Origin: CALMEC01 sp963777565
Lineage (GTDB): Bacteria; Actinomycetota; Thermoleophilia; Miltoncostaeales; Miltoncostaeaceae
Reading direction: 5' to 3'
DNA length: 64,000 bases
NCBI GenBank assembly: GCA_963777565.1
Contig: CAVZQZ010000006.1
Location: 186,001 to 250,000 of the forward strand
The position numbers and the translations under genes are program-made. Below, one piece after another: positions 57,738-64,000 of the stretch. Each line of letters begins with the position of its first letter. The first letter of the stretch is position 1. The notes under the pieces were generated by a model. That model ran no database searches. It worked only from the letters and a program-made list of their open reading frames with translations, and was not told where the DNA came from.

Positions 57738-58772
57738 TTAGAAGAGCTGGTTCTCGCCCTCGAAGACTTCGCTGACCGACTCGTCGTTGAAGACGTTGCG
57801 GATGCAGTCGGCGAGGATCCCGCCGGCCGGGAGCTGCTTGATGATCGCGGGAGCGTCCTCGCGCAGCGGAACCGTGTCGGTGACGACGATCTGCGAGATG
57901 TCCTCGCAGCGCTCCAGCCGTTCGAACGCCGGCGGGGAAAACAGACCGTGCGTCGCCGCGGCGAACACCTTGACCGCCCCGTTCTCACGGACCTTCTTCG
58001 CGCCCTCGACCAGGGTGCCGGCCGTGTCGATCATGTCGTCGATCATGATCGCGACCTTGCCCTGGACGTCGCCGATCACGTGCGTCATCTCGACCTCGTT
58101 GTGCTCCGGGCGCTCCTTGGTGAGGATCGCGAGTGACGCGCCGAGCATGTCGGCGAAGCTACTCGCCAGCCTTCGCGCGGCCGACGTCCGGCGACACGAC
58201 GACCAGGCGCTCGCCCTTGATCGACGGGAGGTCCTGGAAGTAGTCGGCGAGGATCGGCAGGGCGGTCAGGTGGTTGACCGGGATGGTTGAAGAAGCCCTG
58301 CATCTGGCCCTGGTGGAGGTCCATCGTGATGACGCGGTCGACGCCGACGGCCTGGAGCATGTCGGCGATCATCTTGGCGGTGATCGGCTCGCGTGCCGCC
58401 GACTTCTTGTCCTGGCGCGCGTACCCGTACAGGGCATCACCGCCGTGATCGGGCGCGCGGAGGCGCGCTTCGCGGCGTCGATCATGATGAGCAGCTCGAA
58501 CAGGCTGTCGTTGACGGACTGGCGGACGCCGTTGAACACGCTGCAGGTCGACTGCACGAGAAACACGTCCGCGCCGCGGACGCTCTCGAGCAAACCGGCA
58601 CGTAGATCTCGCCGTTGGCGAACGTCTTGACCTGGACTTCACCGAGCTCCATGTCGAGGCGCTTGGCGATGTCCTCGCCGAGGGCGGTGCTGGCCCGCCC
58701 GGCGAACACCATCATGCGGCGAGCGTCGTCGCGGCTGATTGCGGTGCCCAATGGGTTGGTCTTCGTGCTCAC
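57738..58772 (-). pseudogene. prs: ribose-phosphate pyrophosphokinase, broken by five single-base indels
   Basis: Prs makes PRPP from ribose 5-phosphate and ATP. Family sequence is spread over all frames: residues up to GEIYV in frame 1, ESVRGADVFLVQSTC through MIDAAKRASA in frame 2, YGYARQDKKSAAREPITAKM and MDLHQGQMQGFFN in frame 3, and MIDDMIDTAGT to the stop back in frame 1. Removing extra bases at 58591, about 58597, about 58285 and about 58168 and adding one near 58430 restores a full enzyme of about 343 residues. A six-residue insertion lies near QSTCS. GTG at 58772 overlaps the glmU stop. Because prs is normally essential, sequence error is more likely than loss. Confidence 0.8.
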
Positions 58773-60160
58773 CGGCTCCCCTTGCCGTCGCGTTTCAAAG
58801 CCGCCCGGGCCTTCGCCTCGGCCCGTTCGGTGAAGCCCTCGAGGTTCTCCTGCCGCGCCCGGGCGATGCCGAGCGCACCCGCCGGCACGTCATGCGTGAT
58901 GATCGACCCCGCTGCCGTCATCGCCCTGTCGCCAATGCTAACCGGTGCGACGAGCACGCAGTCGGATCCGGTCTTGACGCCCGCGCCGATGAACGTCCGG
59001 TGTTTGCGAAAACCGTCGTAGTTGGCCGTGATGTTGCCGGCGCCGATGTTCGTGCCCGCGCCGATGTCCGCATCGCCGATGTAGGACAGGTGCGGCACCT
59101 TGGCCTTCGCGCCGACGCGCGTGTTCTTGACCTCGACGTAGGTGCCGATCTTGCCGCCGTCCTCCACCACCACACCCGGCCGCAGATAGGCGAACGGCCC
59201 GACCTGGCATCCGTTGCCGACCGTGGACTCCGACATGTGCGCGAAGAGGATGTGCGCTCCGTCGCCCACGGTGCAGTCGCGGATCACGGCATCCGGGCCG
59301 ATGACGCACCCGGCGCCGACGGTGGTGGCGCCCTGCAGGTGGGTGCCGGGCTCGAGCGTCGTGTCCTGACCGACGACGACGTCGGCGTCGACGTAGACGC
59401 AGGACGGGTCGGTCATCGTCACGCCCGCGACCATGAGCTCGTGCCGGCGGCGGTCCTGGACGATCGCGGCGCACTGGGCGAGTTCCGCCCGGCTGTTGAC
59501 CCCGAGCACCACGTGGGGGTCCGGTGAGACCACCACACCGATCGGACCGGTCAGCAGGGGCAACACGTCCGGCAGGTACATCTCGCCCTGGGCATTGTCG
59601 CGGCCGACCTTGCGCAGGGCCCGTTCGAGCTGCCGGCGGTCGAACACGTAGAGGCCGGCGTTGATCTCGCCGACGGCGAGGTCCTGGGGCGAAGCGTCGC
59701 GCGCCTCGACCACCCTCACCGACCCGCCGTCGCGGACGACGCGCCCGTACCCGCCGGGGTCGTCGAGCACGGCGCTGACGAGAGTCGCCGCGCGCCCGCC
59801 CCGACGGTGGGCACGGATGAGCGAGCGCACGAGCTCGCGCGAGAGCAGCGGCGTGTCGCCGGACAGCACCACGACGGTGTCGCACGCCGGGTCGAGCTTC
59901 CTGAGCCCGATCTGGACGGCGTGGCCGGTGCCGTGCTGCTCGCGCTGCAGGGCGACGCCGCAGCCGGCGGGCAGCACCGTGCGCACCTGGTCGGCGCCGT
60001 GCCCCACGACCACCACGGTGTGAGCCACCTTCGCGCCGGCCAGCGCGTCGAGCACCCAGCCCACGAGCGGCCGGCCGGCGATCCTGTGCAGCACCTTCGG
60101 CATCGAGGACTTCATCCGCGTCCCCTGCCCCGCCGCCATCACCACGGCCCCGACGCTCAT
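58769..60160 (-). CDS. glmU: bifunctional UDP-GlcNAc pyrophosphorylase/GlcN-1-P acetyltransferase
   Basis: A 463-residue GlmU making UDP-GlcNAc for peptidoglycan. The N-terminal uridyltransferase has MAAGQGTRMKSSMPKVLH and LSGDTPLL. The C-terminal half is a left-handed beta-helix of hexapeptide repeats (VIGPDAVIRDCTVGDGAHI), with the acetyltransferase NITANYDG. It is co-translated with prs (GTGA), the usual glmU-prs pairing. Confidence 0.97.
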   Translation of the reverse strand: MSVGAVVMAAGQGTRMKSSMPKVLHRIAGRPLVGWVLDALAGAKVAHTVVVVGHGADQVRTVLPAGCGVALQREQHGTGHAVQIGLRKLDPACDTVVVLSGDTPLLSRELVRSLIRAHRRGGRAATLVSAVLDDPGGYGRVVRDGGSVRVVEARDASPQDLAVGEINAGLYVFDRRQLERALRKVGRDNAQGEMYLPDVLPLLTGPIGVVVSPDPHVVLGVNSRAELAQCAAIVQDRRRHELMVAGVTMTDPSCVYVDADVVVGQDTTLEPGTHLQGATTVGAGCVIGPDAVIRDCTVGDGAHILFAHMSESTVGNGCQVGPFAYLRPGVVVEDGGKIGTYVEVKNTRVGAKAKVPHLSYIGDADIGAGTNIGAGNITANYDGFRKHRTFIGAGVKTGSDCVLVAPVSIGDRAMTAAGSIITHDVPAGALGIARARQENLEGFTERAEAKARAALKRDGKGSR

Positions 60161-60192
60161 CGTCCCCTGGGATCCCTTCGTCGCACGTTCTG

Positions 60193-60263
60193 TTGGGGCG
60201 GGAGGATTCGAACCCCCGATCGCGGGACCAAAACCCGCTGCCTTACCGCTTGGCTACGCCCCA
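60193..60263 (-). tRNA. tRNA-Gln (anticodon TTG)
   Basis: Read on the minus strand, the acceptor stem TGGGGCG pairs with CGCCCCA. The anticodon stem GCGGG/CCCGC holds a 7-nt loop TTTTGGT, giving anticodon TTG. The T arm has GGGGG-TTCGAAT-CCTCC. Discriminator A at 60193; CCA is not encoded. 71 nt long. It lies between glmU and ilvD. Confidence 0.95.
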
Positions 60264-60312
60264 TCGGAGGGCCGTGAGTATAGACGCCCCGCTCGCACCG
60301 ACCCCCGCCCGT

Positions 60313-62199
60313 TCAGCCGCCGCGGACCGCCTGGCGGCGCTCGCGCGCGGCCCCCTCGGCGCGGGTGACGTCACGCACCGCCCCGGTCGCCGCGCTGGTG
60401 GTCATCGCCGCGTACGCACGCAGCGCCGCCGAGACGTGGCGCTCACGAGTGGCCGGGGTCCAGGCCGCGTCGCCCCGTGCCTCCTGCAGTGCGCGCCGCC
60501 GCTCGAGCTCCTCCTCGTCGACTGCCAGCGCGACGGAGCGGTTGGGGATGTCGATGTCGATGCGGTCGCCCTCCTCGACCAGCGCGAGCTCGCCGCCGTC
60601 CGCCGCCTCCGGCGAGACGTGCCCGATCGACAGGCCGCTCGTGCCGCCGGAGAACCGGCCGTCGGTCAGCAATGCGCACACCTTGCCGAGGCCCATCGAC
60701 TTGAGGTAGCTGGTCGGGTAGAGCATCTCCTGCATGCCCGGGCCGCCCTTCGGGCCCTCGTAGCGGATCACCACAACGTCGCCCGGCTCGATCTGCTGCG
60801 CGAGGATCCGGTCGACCGCCTCGTCCTGGCTCTCGCACACGCGGGCGCGACCGCTGAAGACGAGGCTCTCCGGGCCGACCCCGGCGGTCTTGACGATGCA
60901 CCCGTCGCGGGCCACGTTGCCGTAGAGGACCGCCAGGCCGCCGTCGGCGCTGTAGGCGTGCTCCACGTCGCGGATGCAGCCCTCCTCGCGGTTGAGGTCG
61001 AGTGCCGCGTAGCGACGGTCCTGCGAGAACGCCACCTGCGTCGCCACCCCGCCGGGCGCGGCGCGGTAGAAGGTGCGGACCGTCTCGTCGTCGGTGCGGC
61101 GAACGTCCCACGTCTCGATCGCCGCGGCCAGAGTCGGCGCGTGCGTCGTCGGCACGTCCCGGTTGATGAGACCGCCCCGGTCGAGCTCGCCGAGCAGCGC
61201 CATGATGCCGCCGGCCCGGTGCACGTCCTCCATGTGGAAGAACGGCGTGGCCGGAGCGACCTTGCAGATGCACGGCACCCGGCGTGACAGGCGATCGATG
61301 TCCTCCATCGTGAAATCCACACCGGCCTCGTGCGCCGCGGCCAGCAGGTGCAGGACCGTGTTCGTGGAGCCACCCATCGCGATGTCGAGCGTCATCGCGT
61401 TCTCGAACGCCGCGAACGACGCGATCGACCGCGGGAGGGCGGAGATGTCGTCCTGCTCGTAGTACCGCTTCGCGAGCTCCACCACCAGCCGCCCCGCGCG
61501 CCGGAAGAGCTGCTCACGATCGGCATGCGTCGCCAGGACCGAGCCGTTGCCGGGAAGCCCGAGCCCCAGGGCCTCGACCAGGCAGTTCATCGAGTTGGCC
61601 GTGAACATGCCGGAGCAGGATCCGCAAGTCGGGCACGCAGAGCGCTCGTGCAGCATGACCTCTTCGTCCGATGCGTTCGGGTCGGCGGCCACCACCATCG
61701 CGTCGACCAGGTCGAGCGCCCGCTCCTGACCGTCGAGGATCACCTTGCCGGCCTCCATCGGGCCGCCCGAGACGAACACCGTCGGCACGTTGAGGCGCAG
61801 AGCCGCGATGAGCATGCCGGGCGTGATCTTGTCGCAGTTCGAGATGCACACGAGCGCGTCGGCGCAATGGGCGTTCACCATGTACTCGACGCTGTCGGCG
61901 ATGACCTCGCGCGAGGGCAGCGAGTAGAGCATCCCGTCGTGGCCCATCGCGATGCCGTCGTCGACGGCGATGGTGTTGAACTCCTTGGCAACTCCTCCGG
62001 CCTCGGCGATCTCGCCCGCGACGAGCTGCCCGAGGTCCTTGAGGTGGACATGGCCGGGCACGAACTGGGTGAACGAGTTGGCCACCGCGATGATCGGCTT
62101 GTCGAAGTCGCCGTCGGTCATGCCCGTCGCGCGCCACAGCGCGCGCGCGCCGGCCATGTTGCGCCCGTGGGTGGTGGTTCGGCTGCGATACGGCGGCAT
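60313..62199 (-). CDS. ilvD: dihydroxy-acid dehydratase
   Basis: A 628-residue IlvD, which dehydrates dihydroxy-acids in valine, leucine and isoleucine synthesis. Iron-sulfur cysteines are in CISNCDKITPGM and ACPTCGSCSGMFTANSMNCL. Other family sites are NSFTQFVPGH, GGSTNTVLHLLA, DGRFSGGTSGLSIGH and the late ALAVDEEELERR. ATG at 62199. A single gene unit; no other ilv genes are in view. Confidence 0.97.
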   Translation of the reverse strand: MPPYRSRTTTHGRNMAGARALWRATGMTDGDFDKPIIAVANSFTQFVPGHVHLKDLGQLVAGEIAEAGGVAKEFNTIAVDDGIAMGHDGMLYSLPSREVIADSVEYMVNAHCADALVCISNCDKITPGMLIAALRLNVPTVFVSGGPMEAGKVILDGQERALDLVDAMVVAADPNASDEEVMLHERSACPTCGSCSGMFTANSMNCLVEALGLGLPGNGSVLATHADREQLFRRAGRLVVELAKRYYEQDDISALPRSIASFAAFENAMTLDIAMGGSTNTVLHLLAAAHEAGVDFTMEDIDRLSRRVPCICKVAPATPFFHMEDVHRAGGIMALLGELDRGGLINRDVPTTHAPTLAAAIETWDVRRTDDETVRTFYRAAPGGVATQVAFSQDRRYAALDLNREEGCIRDVEHAYSADGGLAVLYGNVARDGCIVKTAGVGPESLVFSGRARVCESQDEAVDRILAQQIEPGDVVVIRYEGPKGGPGMQEMLYPTSYLKSMGLGKVCALLTDGRFSGGTSGLSIGHVSPEAADGGELALVEEGDRIDIDIPNRSVALAVDEEELERRRALQEARGDAAWTPATRERHVSAALRAYAAMTTSAATGAVRDVTRAEGAARERRQAVRGG

Positions 62200-62260
62200 G
62201 CGGGGACTCCTCGCGTGGACGCTTAGACGATAGCCGGAAACCGGCTGCCCGACCGACCGC

Positions 62261-62683
62261 TCACCCGCGAGGCGCGCCGCCGCGCCCGCGCACATCGTCG
62301 ATGCGGCGGCGATCGCGTTTCGTCGGTCGCGCGCCGAGATCCGCTCCCACCGGCCGGGCGTGGCGACGGTCGGCGATTCGCCGTTCCCGGCCGGCCCGCG
62401 ACTCCGGCGTCTCCTCGTAGAGCGTCGCGGCAACGGTCGCGGATCCGCGCTTGTCGGCGATGCCCCGCACGACGACTGTCCACGGCATCTCCGCGACCGT
62501 GAGCTCGACGACGTCGCCGGCGACGACGTCCTTCGACGGCTTCGCGCGAACGTCGTTGACGTGCACCCGCCCGCCGTTGACGGCGTCGGTCGCCGCACCG
62601 CGCGTCTTGAAGAACCTCGCCGCCCACAGCCATTTGTCGATTCGCACCCGCTCCACGCGCCCCGCTCCCTCCAGAACCTCCAT
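62261..62683 (-). CDS. S4-domain RNA-binding protein (Hsp15-like)
   Basis: About 140 residues. The S4 domain (RIDKWLWAARFFKTRGAATDAVNGGRVHVNDVRAKPSKDVVAGDVVELTV) is followed by a strand and a basic Arg-rich tail, as in Hsp15/HslR. These proteins bind 50S subunits carrying stalled peptidyl-tRNA. ATG at 62683 is chosen; a TTG at 62737 would add 18 residues. Confidence 0.88.
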   Translation of the reverse strand: MEVLEGAGRVERVRIDKWLWAARFFKTRGAATDAVNGGRVHVNDVRAKPSKDVVAGDVVELTVAEMPWTVVVRGIADKRGSATVAATLYEETPESRAGRERRIADRRHARPVGADLGARPTKRDRRRIDDVRGRGGAPRG

Positions 62684-62885
62684 CGTCCACCCGGCGCGCG
62701 CCTCGCGATCGCCGTGCCGGACAGGAATTTCAGCCAATCGGCGCTAATGATTGTCGCCGCGGCGACCGATGTGAATGTCGAAGTCTCCCTTTACACGATC
62801 GGAGTCGCGGTTGCCGCCGTCACAGGCACCCACCGAGCGACGCACAGGACGGCACCTCACCCCTGCGGCAGCGGCCCAGGGAGCG

Positions 62886-64000
62886 ATGGCGCTCGCCCTC
62901 CTGGCCCTGATCTCCGCCTTCGTCGCCGGAGCGCTCGACGGGGCTGACGGGTCCGCGGCGCTCTGGCTGCCGGTCGTGGTCTCCGCGACCGCCGCCGGGT
63001 GCTGCGCGGTGCGCGCATCGACCGTGCCGACGGACCGGGGAGCGTGGGCCGTCTTCGCAGGGGCGATCGGCATCTGGACGCTCGGCTCGCTGTACGAGGT
63101 GCTGCGACTGCGCGGGGTCGCGGCCTCGTCGGCGCCGACCTTCGCCGATGCATGCCACGTCGCCTTCTACCCCCTCGCATACCTCGGCATGGTGCAGCTC
63201 GTGCGCCGCAGGGTCACCCGGTTCGCGACGGCGCTCTGGCTCGACGGGCTCATCGGCGCGCTGGCGGTCGCGGCCGTCGCCGCCGGCATCGTGCTGCCCC
63301 CGGCCCTCGACGGCGGGGAGGGCGGGCTCGGCGGGCTCGTGCTCAACCTCGTGTACCCGCTCGGCGACATGCTGCTTCTCACGTTCGTCGCCGGCGTGAT
63401 GGCTCTCAACGCATGGCGGCCCGGCCGCGCCTGGATCATCCTCGGCACGGCCTTCGGCGTCCTCGCCGTCGCGCACGGCCTGCAGCTCTCCGCGGACGCG
63501 TCGACCACGTCCCTTTCGGCCGTGATCGCCCTGCTGTGGCCGCTCGGGATGGGCCTGTTCGCGATGGCCGCATGGCACACGTCGGAGCTCAAGCCGCAGA
63601 TCCGGCTGGACGGTTGGAGCCTGTTGGTCGCCCCCACGCTGTTCGGCTGGGTGACGGTCGCCCTCGTGGGCTACGGCAACTTCCAGCGGCTCGGCCCGCT
63701 CGGCCTCGTGCTCGCCGGGCTCACCCTCGTGTTGATCATGTTCCGGGCCGCGCTGACGTTCCGGGAGAACCTCGCCATCGCCCAGGAGCTGCGCGAGGAC
63801 GTCGCCAAGTCGTCGAGCGACGCGCTGACCGGCCTGGCGAACCACCGGACGTTCCACGAGGCGCTCCTCCGCGAGGCCAGCCTCGCCCGCCGCCACCAGC
63901 GAGAGCTGTCGATCGTCGTGCTCGACATCGACGACTTCCGCGCGATCAACCAGATCCACGGCCACCAGGCCGGCGACGCAGTCATCACCGAGGTCGCGCG
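62886..64000 (+). CDS. multi-pass membrane GGDEF protein (partial, right edge)
   Basis: The N-terminal 290 residues contain eight or nine hydrophobic segments. A short helix and then a GGDEF domain follow: SSSDALTGLANHRTFHEALLREASLARRHQRELSIVVLDIDDFRAINQIHGHQAGDAVI. The window ends before the GGDEF motif itself, so active c-di-GMP synthesis cannot be confirmed and an EAL domain may follow. ATG at 62886 has GGGAG close by; protein-like sequence runs about 25 codons further upstream without an ordinary start codon. Confidence 0.85.
   Translation, partial: MALALLALISAFVAGALDGADGSAALWLPVVVSATAAGCCAVRASTVPTDRGAWAVFAGAIGIWTLGSLYEVLRLRGVAASSAPTFADACHVAFYPLAYLGMVQLVRRRVTRFATALWLDGLIGALAVAAVAAGIVLPPALDGGEGGLGGLVLNLVYPLGDMLLLTFVAGVMALNAWRPGRAWIILGTAFGVLAVAHGLQLSADASTTSLSAVIALLWPLGMGLFAMAAWHTSELKPQIRLDGWSLLVAPTLFGWVTVALVGYGNFQRLGPLGLVLAGLTLVLIMFRAALTFRENLAIAQELREDVAKSSSDALTGLANHRTFHEALLREASLARRHQRELSIVVLDIDDFRAINQIHGHQAGDAVITEVA

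Noticed and set aside
60161..60312. Additional tRNAs beside tRNA-Gln
   Set aside because: The flanking sequence up to glmU and ilvD shows no further cloverleaf; only one tRNA fits.
1..64000. CRISPR arrays or other regularly spaced repeats
   Set aside because: No set of similar repeats with constant spacers was found on reading the window, and no cas genes are present.

Overview
The window is very G+C-rich (about 70% by eye), densely packed, and reads as chromosome from an actinobacterium. Three gene orders support this: rpmE / DUF1385 / prfA / prmC / tsaC, eno / ftsB / DUF501, and rplY / pth / mfd. An F420-type (Ddn-like) reductase, a CsrA plus FliW pair and frequent GTGA/ATGA stop-start overlaps also fit. 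My best guess is the class Thermoleophilia (Solirubrobacterales/Gaiellales-like) or a related deep actinobacterial lineage; that is inference from gene content, not a phylogeny.

Layout. 0-9.3 kb: the end of a flavoprotein disulfide oxidoreductase, a translation/release-factor operon, a ferric-reductase-like operon, an OmpR-type two-component system and a Ddn-like reductase. 9.4-17.2 kb: electron-transfer flavoprotein, enoyl-CoA hydratase, the B12-binding part of an acyl-CoA mutase, leucyl aminopeptidase, a MarR regulator facing a rhodanese, the mutase chaperone MeaB and HisC. 17.2-22.7 kb: Lon-N-like protein, YgfZ, a secreted protein built of three repeats, a glutathione transferase, a degenerate serine resolvase, an AlkA-like glycosylase and an M15 peptidase.

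22.7-33.8 kb is the most unusual part. On one strand it carries a NarL-type two-component system, a UPF0182-cupin operon, and a five-gene overlapping operon parA / divergent ftsZ / gamma-glutamyltransferase / small protein / D-glucuronyl C5-epimerase-like protein. Upstream of each of the two operons is a pair of GGCCA-N2-TGGCC palindromes whose centres are exactly 23 bp apart. These fit the 7-2-7 geometry used by NarL-family regulators, so I propose one shared regulatory circuit.

33.9-48.3 kb: HtpX, HflX, a folE / sigma / zinc anti-sigma / ferredoxin-reductase operon, a tiny coupled ORF ahead of a secreted helical protein, an L,D-transpeptidase, an RsbW-like ATPase, CsrA and FliW flanking an RNA polymerase omega gene with a very acidic tail, an ECF sigma/anti-sigma pair, and the DUF501-ftsB group. 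48.3-64 kb: a rod-like inverted-repeat element next to eno, mazG, a parvulin foldase, mfd, pth, rplY, a cupredoxin, a prs gene broken by five single-base indels, glmU, tRNA-Gln, ilvD, an S4 RNA-binding protein and the start of a membrane GGDEF protein.

Other recurring signals: several genes without a Shine-Dalgarno sequence have a TANNNT box 6-8 nt before the start codon (leaderless style), and two conserved genes (prmC, pth) have no ATG/GTG/TTG in the right place and appear to start at CTG. No CRISPR array, intact insertion sequence, prophage or rRNA was seen.
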